DNA of 64,000 nucleotides from Muscardinus avellanarius (lineage: Eukaryota > Chordata > Mammalia > Rodentia > Gliridae), in contig OY726560.1 in the NCBI GenBank assembly GCA_963383645.1, positions 66,767,823 through 66,831,822 of the forward strand, given 5' to 3'. The notes beneath the pieces are model-generated. The model was not told where the DNA came from. It did not search any database and saw only the letters and a list, made by a program, of their open reading frames with translations. Positions 20,588 to 31,438 of the stretch are shown here, piece by piece (the first letter of the stretch is position 1; each line of letters starts with the position of its first letter). Position numbers and translations under genes: made by a program.

Positions 20588-20766
20588 TGTTGTTGTTTCG
20601 GTACTAGGGATTGAACCCAGGATGCTCCACCACTGAATTCCAGCCCTTTCTACTCTTTAGAGACAGGATCTTACTAAATTGCCGAGGCTGGCCTTGAACC
20701 TGTCATCTGCCTACCTCAGCCTTCCTGCACCTGGGGATCACAGGTGCAGGCCACTGCGCCAGGCTG
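20588..20766 (-). mobile_element. B1-ID SINE, old
   Basis: 'ggtactagggattgaaccc' with 'ccgaggctggccttgaacc'; the end is diverged ('aggccactgcgccaggct'). Confidence 0.75.
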
Positions 20767-21065
20767 AGAGAGTGACAGTGAAGGGTAAGGAGCGGCACTG
20801 CACGCCGCTGGTGAGAAGAAAAGCCAGCGGCCAGGAAGAGCCAGCAGGGCAAAGGACACGGCTAGCAACTCCCAATCCAAGCAGATGTGATGTGTGTGTA
20901 GCTATGGGCTCTGTCTGAATAACGAGATGGTTCTTGTTCAAAATGGAGCCATGTTTACGGCTTTATAACCTTATATACACAGGCATAAATGAACCTCTGA
21001 CCAAGTGAAAATTAATTAAATTACTTTCCCTCTGTTGTTACCATCCCCCAACCCCCCTCCTTTTA

Positions 21066-21299
21066 AAATTTACTTATTTATTTATTTTTATTTATTTTTT
21101 GTGGCACTGGGCATGGGACCCAGGGGTGTTCTACCTCTGAGCTACACCCCCAGCCCTATTTTTTATTCTTTATTTTGAAACAGGGTCTCATTGAGTTGCA
21201 AAGGGCCTCACTAAGTAGCTGAGTCTGTCCGCAAACTGTGATCCTCCTGCCTCAGCCTCCCAAATTCTGGAATGACAAGCGTGTGCCACCATGTCTGGC
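21066..21299 (-). mobile_element. B1-ID SINE, type III
   Basis: (TTTA)n tail; 'gcactgggcatgggaccc'; ends 'ccaccatgtctggc'. Confidence 0.88.
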
Positions 21300-21432
21300 T
21301 CTTTTTTTAATTTTAATTTTTTATTTTGAAGCAGGGTCTCGCTAAATTGCTGAGGCTGGCCTTGAACCTGCAATCCTCCTGTGGTAGCCTCCCAAGTACT
21401 GGGATTACAGGTGTGTTCCACCATGCTTGGCT
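21300..21432 (-). mobile_element. B1 half without ID half
   Basis: 'ttttgaagcagggtctcgc' to 'ccaccatgcttggc', directly behind a full SINE (ID-B1-B1 pattern). Confidence 0.75.
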
Positions 21433-22000
21433 TTCCTCTGTTGAACACATCATGCTCAAAGTATCAACTACCACATTAACAAATATTCTGTTTTCATGAT
21501 GGGGAAGCAAATTGAGTCTTCCCCGGCCAAACTCAAATGCAGCTGAAAAGAGAAAATGAATGCTGGAAGAATAAAAATGCATGGAAATGTTAAGCCACAG
21601 TCACTAACTGAAAGTTCAACAGAGTTCATAAATCATTCCAGAGAAGAGCACATGGTCTAGAAAGGTGGCCAGACTTCACCATCAGTAATAGTTGCTGGAT
21701 GTTTGTCCTTGGGCTGAGTCCTGGGAATAGACACAGACACAAGATAACTGAAATATGCCTTTCTTCCAAAGAGCACATAGCCTGATGGAGAGAGACTTAA
21801 AATTAAATAAATAATTACAGCTCAGTGTTGTAGTACAGATATGTACAAATTACCAAGGGAACGAAGATAATTATGAAAGTACAAAGGAAGACACTCCACA
21901 TCAGAAGACATAAGAAGAAATGACATTTGTGCTGAGGCTTAGAAAATGAGTCAGATGTTATTTAGGACCAGGGTTCTAAAGAATGATGTTCAAACTGAAC
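21433..22000. other. Unassigned stretch with a faint old repeat
   Basis: At about 21700-21850, 'ctgggaatagacacagacac' and 'gagcacatagcctgatggagagagac' recall a common old mammalian repeat ('..ggagcttacagtctagtggagg..'). No gene seen. Confidence 0.35.
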
Positions 22001-22621
22001 TCTTTATTTTTTTATTTTTTATTTTTGGTACTAGGGATTGAACCCAGGGGCATTCTACTTCCCAGCTGCATTTTATTTTATTCCTAATTTATTTTTTTAT
22101 TTTGAAACAGAGTGTTATGGTTAAATATAGCATGGTCCCTTGAAGGGCTTATAAGGTGGAGTTTGGAGTGGATATAATGGAGTCTTGAGGGTTGTATACC
22201 TAGCAGTGGGTAAATCGATTGTAATGGGTTTGCCTGGGTGGTACCCAATAGGCCAGAGGGTGTGGCTGGAGGAGGTGGCCCCTGGGCTGTGGCCTTGGGA
22301 ATTATACACAGGGTTCCTCCTCCCACTCTCTCTGCTTCAGGCCTCCAAGATGTGAAGAGCACAGGCCAGTGCTCTCCTTCTGTCTGCCTCTAGCTGCCAG
22401 GCCCTGAGATCCTCAATCCCCAGCTTCCGTAGACTGAGCCCGCAACTGTAAGAAAATAAATCTTCTTTCCTCCAAGTTATGTGCTCAGGTCTTTAGATTA
22501 TGGTTGTGAGAATGCTGACTGGAAGACAGGGTCTCACTAGGTTGGGGAGGCTGGCTTTGAGCCTGCAATCTTATCTCGGCCTCCCAAGGACCAGGATTAC
22601 AGGTGCACGGCCACACCTGGC
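22001..22621 (-). mobile_element. B1-ID SINE split by a MaLR LTR
   Basis: The ID half 'ggtactagggattgaaccca' (about 22025) and linker to 'ttttgaaacag' on the left; 'acagggtctcactaggttg' to 'ccacacctggct' on the right. Confidence 0.82.
22113..22520 (+). mobile_element. Solo MaLR-type LTR inside a SINE
   Basis: Starts 'tgttatggttaaatatagc', holds 'gggtgtggctggaggaggtgg', a polyadenylation signal 'aataaatcttc' (22457) and 'tcaggtcttt'. These match the rodent MaLR layout. A short 'RACAG' repeat is seen at both borders, but the exact TSD is unclear. Confidence 0.7.
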
Positions 22622-23228
22622 TCAAAGTGAACTGTAAGTCACCTGATCGCACAGCATCTAGAAATCCAGTATCTAGCGAGCCCAACACGGCCAGGCTTCC
22701 TTTTTGAAACAGAGTGCTGTTTCTTCTTGGAGCACCAGAGGAAGTTGGCTTGTGTTTATTGGTTCTGCAGTGTGAAAAGTGGTTATCTTTAAACAGTGGG
22801 ATGACACTGTCTGGGGCGAGAGCCTCACGCTAACATCCGAGAGTCTCAGGGGACTTGAGCAGACCCAGGCAACCGCGGCGTCCAGCCTCCCACCTCATGC
22901 TCGGTCAGAAATGTAAACGCATGAGCGAGACGACAGGAAGCAGTGCTCGCTCTCCCTCTGTCTTTGTATGCAGCAGAGCAAGCCTCTGAATTCTCAAAAA
23001 TTAAACTCTCATGTGCTGTAGATGCTCATACTGTAAAAAAAAAAAAGAAAAGAAAAAGAAGAAGAAGGTGGGGAGAAGGATACAGTAGATGGAGGGACAA
23101 GATGTGGGAAGACATGGAAGTGGAAGGGGAGAGAGTACTAAAGAGATTGGAGCACTTGGATTGGGCAGTTTGTCACAACATAGAAGAGTTTGGATTTGGC
23201 CTTGCAAGCCACCAGGAACCATCTGATT
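22622..23228. other. Unassigned stretch with a purine run
   Basis: Holds an A/G-rich run at 23035-23080. An open frame of 123 codons at 22943-23314 runs through it and into a SINE, so it is not a gene. Confidence 0.4.
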
Positions 23229-23435
23229 TTTTTTTTTTTCGGGTCTGGATGGAACTCAGGGGCATTTCACCTCCGAGCTACACCCCCTGCCCTATTTTTT
23301 ATTCTTTATTTTGAAACCGGGTCTCACTGAGTTCCAAAGGGCCTCACTAAGTAGCTGAGGCTGTCCGCGAACTGCGATCCTCCAGTCTCAGCCTCCCAAA
23401 TGCTGGGTTAGCAAGTGTGCGCCACCACGCCCGGC
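23229..23435 (-). mobile_element. B1-ID SINE, type III
   Basis: Poly(T), 'gggtctggatggaactcagg', ends 'ccaccacgcccggc'. TSD ccatctgat on both sides. Confidence 0.92.
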
Positions 23436-23469
23436 TCCCATCTGATGTTCTTAAGAAGAGGGTGACAGA

Positions 23470-23695
23470 GCCGGGCGTGGTGGCGCACGCTTGTAATCCC
23501 AGCATTTGGGAGGCTGAGACTGGAGGATCATGGTTCGCAGACAGCCTCAGCTACTTAGTGAGGCCCTTTGCAACTCAGTGAGACCCGGTTTCAAAATAAA
23601 GAATAAAAAATTAGGCAGGGGGTGTAGCTCGGAGGTCAAATGCCTCTGGGTTCCAGCTCCAGACCCGCAAAAAAAAAAAAAAAAAAAAAAAGAAA
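23470..23695 (+). mobile_element. B1-ID SINE, type III
   Basis: Starts 'gccgggcgtggtggcgcacg'. TSD aagaagagggtgacag, perfect, on both sides. Confidence 0.94.
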
Positions 23696-23738
23696 AAGAA
23701 GAAGAGGGTGACAGGACCATTTTTGTATCATGATGAGG

Positions 23739-23973
23739 ATGAGGTCAGCACACTTTTTTTTCTTCCTGGAAGAGAAAGATCATTTGTATTTTAGACATTA
23801 TGGGTTACATAGTCTCTATCACAACTACTTATATTTGCCTCATAACACAAAAGCAGCCATATACATGTGAACAAATGGGTTAATGTGATAAATAAAAAAA
23901 TAAATGAAATTTGATTTACAAAAATGACTGTGGGCTGGATTTGGTCCAAGAGACTAGAGTTCACTGATCCCTG
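23739..23973 (+). mobile_element. hAT-type DNA transposon fossil
   Basis: 'gtcagcacact' near the start, 'aaagcagccatatacatgtgaacaaatggg' and 'tgactgtgggctggatttgg', ending 'ttcactgatccctg'. This follows the old mammalian hAT elements that begin CAGGGGTC..GCAAAC. The family name is not asserted. Confidence 0.7.
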
Positions 23974-23992
23974 ATTAGAAGATGGTGAGAAA

Positions 23993-24255
23993 GCCGGGCG
24001 TGGTGGTGCACGCTTGGAAGCCCCATGCTTGGGAGGCTGAGACAGGAGGGTCACACATGTTGGAAGCCGCCTCAGCTCCTGAGTGAAGCTCTCAGTAACT
24101 TAGTGAGACACTGTTTCCAAATAAATCATAAAATAGGTCTGGGAGTATAGCCCAGAGGTAGAAAGCCCCTGGGTTCCACCACTAGTACCACCAAAAAAAA
24201 AAAAAAAAAAAAAGAAGAAGAAGAAGAAGGAGAAGAAGAAGAAGAAGAAGAAGAA

Positions 24256-24280
<25 letters not shown>
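23993..24280 (+). mobile_element. B1-ID SINE, type I, with compound (A)n-(GAA)n-(GAT)n tail
   Basis: Starts 'gccgggcgtggtggtgc'. TSD gatggtgag lies at about 23980-23989 and 24286-24294. The triplet repeats in the tail copy the 'gaagatg' that belongs to the target site. Confidence 0.9.
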
Positions 24281-24289
<9 letters not shown>

Positions 24290-24339
24290 GTGAGGTAACT
24301 GGTGGAGAAAACAGTAAGTCAGCCAGATAATAGTCAAAG

Positions 24340-24800
24340 CCTGTGGTTTTCAAAGAGCAGTCAGTCCCTGGACCCGCAGCCTTAAGAAGACCTGGGGCCA
24401 GGCATGGTGGGGCATACTTGTAATCTCAGTGCTTGGGAGGCTGAGACAGGAGGATTTCACAGGTTCAAAGCCAGCCTCAGCTACTTAGTGAGGCTCTCAG
24501 CAACTTAGTAAGACCTTGCTTCCAAATAAAATATTTAAAAAGTAGGTCTGGGAGTGTAGCCCAAAGGTAAAAAGCCCTGGGTTTCATCCCCAGTACCATA
24601 AGGAGGAGGAGGAAGAGGAGGAAGAGGGGGAGAGGGGAGGGAGAGGAGAAAGATGAGGAGGAGGAGGAGGAGGAAGAGGAGGAGGAGGAGAAGAAACAGA
24701 CAGCCTGGGAACTGTAGGTGAGGGGCCCTGCATGCATCTGAGCTTTAACAAGTCCTCCAGATGATTCTGGTATTTGCCAAATTTTAAGGATCACTGGTTT
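24340..24800 (-). mobile_element. MER5-type hAT element, split by a SINE
   Basis: 'cctgtggttttcaaagagcagtcag' and 'gacctggg' on the left, 'tttaacaagtcctccagatgattctgg' and 'ggatcactgg' on the right: MER5A order in reverse complement. Confidence 0.65.
24397..24690 (+). mobile_element. B1-ID SINE, type I, with (GGA)n tail
   Basis: Starts 'gccaggcatggtggggc'. The tail is about 80 bases of pure purine (GGA/GAA). Flanked by 'agac(a)gcctggg'-like direct repeats. Confidence 0.88.
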
Positions 24801-24998
24801 ACACTGGTCTAGGAAAGATGGAAGACAATGTCTTTCTACATTTGGGAGGTGGTTGGAAAGGTCAGGATGGGGAAGGCTTATGGGGTTCTAGCAACTTGTA
24901 ATCTCACATACTAACACACTGACCATTGTTTAGATGGGTGTTCGGGGATACTGAAAAGGACATTTAAGTTGTCTTTGAAGCTGAAATTGTCTTTGAAG

Positions 24999-25206
24999 CT
25001 GGGCACGGTGACACACACTTGTAATCCCAGTGCTTGAGAGGCTGAGACAGGAGGATCACAGGTTCAAGGACAGCCTCAGAAAATAGTGAGACTCTCATTA
25101 ACTTGGTGAGACCCTGTTTCAAAATAAAAATAAAAATAGGGCTAGGGGTGTAGCTCAGAGGTAGAATGCCTCTGAGTTCCATTCCCAGTACCACAAAAAA
25201 AAAAAA
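24999..25206 (+). mobile_element. B1-ID SINE, type IV
   Basis: 'gctgggcacggtgac' start. TSD attgtctttga. The left site also holds an older 15-bp tandem (ttgtctttgaagctg). Confidence 0.9.
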
Positions 25207-25440
25207 ATTGTCTTTGAGTGTTTAATTTAAAAGAGAATTTATATTGTCTTTTTTACTCCCAGACCCCCCCCATGCATATAACACCACTAGACATAGAGTG
25301 CTCAAAAATTATGTTTTGAATGGATTTGCAAAAGAGTAGAAGTTCAATTTAGGTGATTGGCTGGGGGAATGGCATTGCCAACATAGAGAGGATATGTTTT
25401 CTTGATTCTGAACAATGGTGAGGAAAAGAGACAGAGACAA

Positions 25441-25682
25441 GCCGGGCGTGGTGGCGCACGCTTGTACCTCCAGCATTTGGGAGGCTGAGACCCGGGGATC
25501 GCGGTTCTCGGCCAGCCTCAGCTATTTAATGAGGCCCTTTGCAACTCAGTGAGACCCTGTTTCAAAATAAAGACTAAAAAGTAGGGCTGGGGGTGTTGCT
25601 TGGAGGTAGAATGCCCCTGGGTTCCATCCCAGGTACAGCAAAAAAAAGAAAAGAAAAGAAAAGAAAAGAAAAGAGAAAAAAA
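25441..25682 (+). mobile_element. B1-ID SINE, type III, (AAAAG)n tail
   Basis: Starts 'gccgggcgtggtggcgcacg', ends in (AAAAG)n. Confidence 0.92.
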
Positions 25683-25810
25683 GAGGCGGAGAGACATTTG
25701 ATTATGCGCCAGACAAGAGTTTACACATAGCTTGATTCTCCAAAGGCAAAATTTTAAGTAGCTACTATCCTCATTTTTATTAATTTACTCATTTTTACCT
25801 TATTTTCAGT

Positions 25811-25880
25811 TTTGGTTATTGAACCTAAGACCTCATACATGCTAAGCAAGTGTTCTACTACTGAACTATATTCACAGCCC
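25811..25880 (-). mobile_element. Stand-alone ID element, old
   Basis: 'ttattgaacctaagacc', 'catgctaagcaagtgttctac' and 'gaactatattcacagccc' follow the reversed ID/tRNA order without a B1 half. Confidence 0.7.
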
Positions 25881-26254
25881 CTTTATAATTTTGATTATAA
25901 AAATATATGGATTACAGTGTGATCATTTGACACGTGTTTATAGTATGTAATGATCAATCAGGATAGTCATACTTTCATCTCCTAAAAATTTTTAAGAATC
26001 TTCTGAGTAACAATCACTGTACGTTCCTGGGGCCCCTGTTGAAGCAGTCAAGGCTCTCCCAGGGACACGTAACGTGGTTTGAGTCTGACAGCCAGTGAGC
26101 GACAACTGAACCCACTTTGCAGAACAGAGAGTTTTGTTTTGAATTTTTGTCAGACTTTGCAGAACAGGAAAACTCTAACTAATCATAAAGTATCATAGAA
26201 CTTCACTGCTTACAAAGCAATTTCATACGTTATTTCTTTTGAGAGAAACCACTT
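25881..26254. other. Unassigned stretch
   Basis: 'actttgcagaacag' occurs twice (about 26113 and 26154). Nothing else recognised. Confidence 0.4.
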
Positions 26255-26385
26255 AACACAGCAGAAGAAGCAGAAAGTTTGAAGTTCAAACCCCAACTTT
26301 GTCCCTGATTCTGTACTGCAAAATAGACACACGCTCATCTGTAAAGCGCAGGTGAAGATAACAACACCAGGGCTGCTGTGCTCTC
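26255..26385 (+). mobile_element. MIR fragment
   Basis: 'gaagttcaaaccccaactttgtccc' and 'ctcatctgtaaagcg.aggtgaagataacaac' follow the MIR order. Confidence 0.6.
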
Positions 26386-26538
26386 CAGGGACCTACGTGA
26401 AGGAAGTCCGCGGGGCTAATCGGAGCTCACTAAATGGTGGAGGTTGTTATACCATCATTCTTAATGTAGCTCTTTGTGTGAGCATCATAGTGGCCATCCA
26501 GACCCCCAAGAAGTCACTGAACAGAAGTCGGTCAGTTT

Positions 26539-26754
26539 GCCGGGTGTGGTGGCGCACGCCTGTAATCCCCGCACTTGGAAGGCTGAGACAGGAGGATCGC
26601 GCAGGTTCGAAGCCAGCCTCAGCTACTTAGTGAGGCTCTCAGCAACTTAGTGAGACCCTGTTTCCAAATAAAATATAAAAAATAGGTCTGGGAGTATAGC
26701 CCGGAGGTAGAAAGCCTCTGGGTTCCAACCCCAGTACCACCAAAAAAAAAAAAA
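26539..26754 (+). mobile_element. B1-ID SINE, type I
   Basis: Starts 'gccgggtgtggtggcgc'. TSD agaagtcggtcRgttt on both sides. Confidence 0.94.
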
Positions 26755-27164
26755 AGAAGTCGGTCGGTTTAAGTTACAAGCACCTCAATGAGTTTCACGG
26801 TTTTCCTCAAAAGACTTTCAGAATCTGAGCCCATCGTTTTGTCTACCTCCTGAAGGACAGTTTCCAAACTCCAGGGCCTTTATCCCAGAGAGGGGGATTT
26901 GTGATGCTGTGTGTTCCAGCTTTGGGGCTTCTTGCTTGCCAGTATATTTTAGGTGATGTAAGAGCAAGTCCACTGCTTTGTAATGTGCCAGATACACAGC
27001 AGCTTGTTTATTTTTTAATATGCTTTTGTTGATGTCTTGTAGCTCACATCATAATGTAGTTCACGTGATAGTGACGTGCATGCACACGGTACTAATTAAA
27101 GTGATGACATTTGGGATCTGTCGTTTTGTTTGTTTGTTTGTTTGTTTGTTTGTTATTGTTGTGT
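26755..27164. other. Unassigned stretch
   Basis: Ends with a (GTTT)n tract (27124-27153). No gene or known repeat otherwise. Confidence 0.4.
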
Positions 27165-27251
27165 AGGGGTCTTTTGGGCTTTGGGACAAAACCCAGGGCC
27201 TCGCACATGCTAAATGCACACGCTAGCACAGAAATACACCCCAGCCCCAGA
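27165..27251 (-). mobile_element. Stand-alone ID element
   Basis: 'acaaaacccagggcctcgcacatgctaaa' to 'aaatacaccccagcccc', preceded by a (GTTT)n tail. Confidence 0.7.
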
Positions 27252-27625
27252 CTGATTTTAAGTTCTGTTCTAGGACTTTCCAGCCTTCTCAGGACCTGCT
27301 CATTTTTACCTTAAATTTGTTAACTGGGCTTATAATATCAAGGTGTTCCAGTTCACATTTCTCCCCCTCAGTGATTAACTGGGGGAGGAAAACACCTGCG
27401 CACCACCTCTTCAGCGATTCGCACTCCGAGCCACTCACACGCACAGTCCTCTGCCGATTACACTCGTGTGGTAACTTCTGACACTTAAACAGGCAGTTTC
27501 TCACATGAACATATGCTCTTCTCCCCTTCTGAGGAATGAATCCCAATCTCAAGCATACCCTCAGGCCACAATTAGTCCTAGTTTCCAGGTTTTACAGCAG
27601 GAAAATTGACTCTAAGAAAACAAAG
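27252..27625. other. Unassigned stretch
   Basis: An 87-codon minus-strand frame (27289-27552) has no recognised domain. Nothing else seen. Confidence 0.4.
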
Positions 27626-27770
27626 GATCTTGGGAGGCTGAGGCAGGAGGATCACAGTTCACAGACAGCCTCAGCTACTTAGGCCCTTTGCAACTCAGTG
27701 AGACCCTGTTTCAAAATAAAGAATAAAAAATAGGGCTGGAGGTGTAGTTCAGTGGTAGAATGCCCCTGGG
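27626..27770 (+). mobile_element. B1-ID SINE, type III, 5'-truncated
   Basis: Begins inside the B1 half at 'ttgggaggctgaggcagg' and lacks the end of the ID half. Confidence 0.85.
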
Positions 27771-27778
27771 TCTCCTAA

Positions 27779-28190
27779 ACTAGGCATGGTCCTGCACACT
27801 TGTAATCCCCACTGGTTCAAAGCCAGACTCGCTGGCTTAAGAGACCCTGTTTCCAAATAAAAAATATAAAAAGCCGGGCATGGTGGCACATGCTTGTAAT
27901 CCCTGCGCTTGGGAGGCTGAGACAGGAGGATCGCACAGGTTCAAAGCCAGCCTCAGCTACTTAGTGAGGTTCTCAGCAACTTAGTGAGATCCTGTTTCCA
28001 AATAAAATATAAAATAGGTCTGGGGAATAGCCCGGAGGTAGAAAGCCTCTGGGTTCCACCCCAAGTACCACCAAAAAAATAAATAAATAAATAAAATAAA
28101 AAGTATAAAAAATAAATAGGTCTGGGAGTTTAGCCCGGAGGTAGAAGTGTTTCCAGAAACCCCAGTACCACCAAAAAATAAAATAAAACA
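27779..28190 (+). mobile_element. B1-ID SINE, type II, split by a type I SINE
   Basis: 'taggcatgg' and 'ctggcttaagagacc' on the left; 'gtgtttccagaaacccc' on the right. The break is in the A-rich linker. Confidence 0.88.
27873..28098 (+). mobile_element. B1-ID SINE, type I, nested in the linker
   Basis: Full length with an (AAAT)n tail; A-rich duplication 'aaaaRtataaaaa' on both sides. Confidence 0.9.
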
Positions 28191-28323
28191 ATATAAAAAT
28201 AAATTTTAAAAAAAATTTTTTTAAAGATCTCTCCTGAATTCAGTTTTTTGTTTTCTTCTATAGTAGCATCAAATAAGTGTCCCCAGGTTTTCTTCAATAT
28301 GCTTGTCCAAATGTTCTCCAGTT

Positions 28324-28511
28324 GCCAAGCATGGCGGTATACGCCTGTAATCCCAGTACAGGGGAGGCTGAAATCGGAGGATCAGATCACAGGTTCAAGG
28401 ACAGCCTCAGTCACTTAACAAGACTCTCACCACCCTGGTGAGATCCTGTTTCAAAACAGGACTGAGGATATATTTTGGAGGTAGAACACCCCTGAGTTCA
28501 ATCTCTAGTAA

Positions 28512-28548
<37 letters not shown>
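28324..28548 (+). mobile_element. B1-ID SINE, type IV, with (CA)n tail
   Basis: 'gccaagcatggcggtatacg' start; 'ctctagtaacac' runs into (CA)n. Confidence 0.87.
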
Positions 28549-28549
<1 letters not shown>

Positions 28550-28982
28550 GTCCTCGAGGGAATCATCCCGAGACCCACAGACCCAGTGCACTCGCTCCTC
28601 AGAGCTGGATCATAGTTGGCAGGCAACATGGTCAAAGAGACTACATCATAGTAAATGCATTTTATGTTTATTGACTACTTGTAGCACTACTTAATTGATT
28701 TATGTGTGCTTTAGAAATCGTTATGCCATGAAACATAAAATACATCATTTGGACTTTATTAAGTCCTGCATTTGGTAAAAGTTGGCTTAAGGCCCTCGGT
28801 CAGAACTTGACCCTTCACTTAACGCAGTTTCTGTGAGAAAACAGTACACGATACACTAATGTCTGCTGATACTAAGTGGCCTGGGAATAGAATCCACACG
28901 CAAAGGCCCCTGTATTTTCAAAACAGTGCTGTTATATTATCGTTGTGTCTGATTTTCTGTGTCTGTTTTTCTGTGCTCTGTG

Positions 28983-29013
<31 letters not shown>

Positions 29014-29091
29014 ACTTTGAATTGAAAGAATGAGAAAATAATAAAAAAATAAAGCTTATCTTGGAAGCTAAGGGTTTTTTCCAACTGGGTT

Positions 29092-29092
<1 letters not shown>
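28549..29092. other. Unassigned stretch with a (GT)n tract
   Basis: (GT)n at about 28986-29013. No gene or known repeat otherwise. Confidence 0.4.
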
Positions 29093-29130
<38 letters not shown>

Positions 29131-29334
29131 TTTTGGTGGTACTGGGGTGGAACCCAGAAGCTTTCTACCTCTGGGCTATACTCCCAGACCCATTTTATAT
29201 TTTATTTGGAAACAGGGTCTCACTAAGTTGCTGAGAGCCTCACTCAGTAGCTGAGGCTGGCTTCGAACCTGCGCGATCCTCCTGTCTCAGCCTCCCAAGC
29301 GCAGGAATTATAAGTGTGCACCACCACGCCCGGC
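29093..29334 (-). mobile_element. B1-ID SINE, type I, (TTTA)n tail
   Basis: TSD ctgggtttta on both sides; ends 'ccaccacgcccggc'. Confidence 0.94.
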
Positions 29335-29528
29335 TTCTCCTGGGTTTTAGAACTACCAAGAGCGGCGTACCAAGCTGAGAAGGATATTACAACCACGCTA
29401 ACGTTTTGAAAATTGTCTCAAGTATTGCCAACCATTAGTATCTATGGAGGATTGATTCTAGGACTCTCCTTAGATGCTCAAATCCCTTAAATCCCTTAAA
29501 TAAAGTACATATAACCTACACACAACCC

Positions 29529-29713
29529 TTTTTTTTGGTACTGGGAATTGAACCCAGGGGTGGTGGTGTAACTCTGAAATCCCAGGCCGTACTTAATTTT
29601 TGATTTTGAAACATGGTCTCACCACATTGCCGAGACTGGCCTCAAACCTGCAATCCTCCCATCTCAGCCTCCCAAGTACTGAGATTACAGCTGTGTGCCA
29701 CTATACCTGGCTA
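29529..29713 (-). mobile_element. B1-ID SINE, old
   Basis: 'ggtactgggaattgaaccca', then a disturbed ID half; ends 'ccactatacctggct'. Confidence 0.78.
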
Positions 29714-29855
29714 ACTATGCCCTTTAAAACACCTCTAGATGGTTTAAACTTATATAATACACTGTAAATGCTATGTAAATACTTATTATACTGCCTTTTT
29801 TGTGGAATAATTATGAAGAAAAAATATTTGTACATGCTCAGGACAGGCACAGGTT

Positions 29856-30059
29856 TTCTTTTTTTGTTTTGTTTGTTTGTTTGGGGGTTTGTTTGTTGGA
29901 TTTTTTTTTTGGTGTTACTGGGGTTCCTGGAAACCCTTCTACCTCTGGGCTACACTCCCAGACCTATTTTTTTTATTTGGAAACAGGGTGGCTGGCTTCG
30001 AACCTCCTGTCTCTGCCTCCCAAGCGCGGAGATTACAAGCGTGCGCCACCACGCCCAGC
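29856..30059 (-). mobile_element. B1-ID SINE, type II, internally shortened
   Basis: 'ggtgttactggggttcctgg'. The hairpin segment is reduced to 'gggtggctggcttcgaacc'. Confidence 0.88.
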
Positions 30060-30247
30060 ACACTTTTTGAATTTTTTTATATACTCATTGGTTGGTTGAC
30101 TCCAAAGATGCAGAACCATAGATACCGAGTGCCAACTTTACATCTGTAATATGATGTATATTATAAGTAATAAAAATAATAGTAAGTTTAAATACAATTA
30201 CCAAAACTCCATGGGTCGAAGAGATTAATGTCAACACTGAGAACTGG

Positions 30248-30350
30248 AACTTGCATGGTGATGCACACCTTTAGTCCCAGTACTTGGGAGGCTGAGGCAG
30301 GAGGATTGCAGGTTCAAGGCCAGACTTAGCAACTTAGAATGATCCTCACA
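30248..30350 (+). mobile_element. B1 half without ID half
   Basis: 'ttgcatggtgatgcacacc' to 'gatcctcaca', immediately followed by a full SINE. Confidence 0.75.
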
Positions 30351-30555
30351 GCCAGGCGTGGTGGCGCACGCTTGTAATCCCAGCATTCAGGAGGCTGAGA
30401 CAGGAGGATCGCACAGGTTTAAAGTCAGCCTCAGCAACTTAGTGAGGCCCTTTGAGACTCAGTGAGAGTTTCAAAATAAAAAAAAATAAAAAAATAGGGC
30501 TGGGGATGTAGCTCGGGAGTAGAATGTCCCTGGATTCCGTCCCCAGTACCACACA

Positions 30556-30594
<39 letters not shown>

Positions 30595-30597
30595 ATA
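30351..30597 (+). mobile_element. B1-ID SINE, type III, (AAAT)n tail
   Basis: Starts 'gccaggcgtggtggcgc'. The (AAAT)n tail is about 44 bases. Confidence 0.9.
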
Positions 30598-30654
30598 GGC
30601 TGGTGTAAACCTAACTTGTATTTGGCTTTGATATAGTCTTTTTAAAAAGACATA

Positions 30655-30878
30655 GCTGGGTGTGGTGGTGCACGCTTGTAAACTCAGTATTTGGGAGGCT
30701 GAGACAGGAGGATCTTGTTCGAGGACAGCCTCAGCTACTTAGTGAGGCCCTTTGCAACTCAGTTAGACCCTGTTTCAAAATTATAAAAAAGAGTGCTGGG
30801 GATGTCACTCAGAGGTAGAATATCCCTGGCCTCCATCCCCAGTACCGCAAAAAAAAAAAATTAAATTAAATTAAAAAA
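30655..30878 (+). mobile_element. B1-ID SINE, type III
   Basis: 'gctgggtgtggtggtgc' start; TSD aaaaagacMta on both sides. Confidence 0.9.
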
Positions 30879-30894
30879 ATAAAAAGACCTACTA

Positions 30895-31090
30895 TCCAGG
30901 ATGGTGTTCCATGCCTATGATCCTAGTACTGAGGGTGCTATGACAGGAGGATTGCAGATTCAAAACTAGTCTCAGCAACTTAGGCCCTCAGCAGCTTAGT
31001 GAGACTCTATTTCAAAATAAAATAGGGCTGTGGCTATAGCTCAGAGGTGGAAATCCCTGAATTTAATCCCCAGTAGGACACACACACACT
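30895..31090 (+). mobile_element. B1-ID SINE, type IV, old
   Basis: 'atccaggatggtgttccatgcc' start; short (CA)n tail. Confidence 0.8.
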
Positions 31091-31438
31091 GATACCCAGA
31101 TGCGCACATGCGCACAGCTATGTTTACATGCAGGCAAAACTTGAGGGTATAGCTCAAGAGAACTGGGAAACTGTTTTGCCTCCTACTCCTGACTGACCCC
31201 CCAGCCTTCTACCTACCAGTGCTGGCTGGCACTGATTGCTAACATGGGATGAATGTAACCCACCAGCCTGAACTTCTGCCTTCTGAATCTTTTGTGACTT
31301 AGAGACCTTTGCTTTGTGTTTTGTCTGGAACTGACTCAAAGAACTTCCTTTGTTAATGTAGAAACTCTATAGAATAGTCACCATTAAAATCATAAAACTG
31401 AAAAGTCAGATGATGTAATTATTGAAAACAAAGCAAAG
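31091..31438. other. Unassigned stretch
   Basis: No gene or known repeat recognised. Confidence 0.4.
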
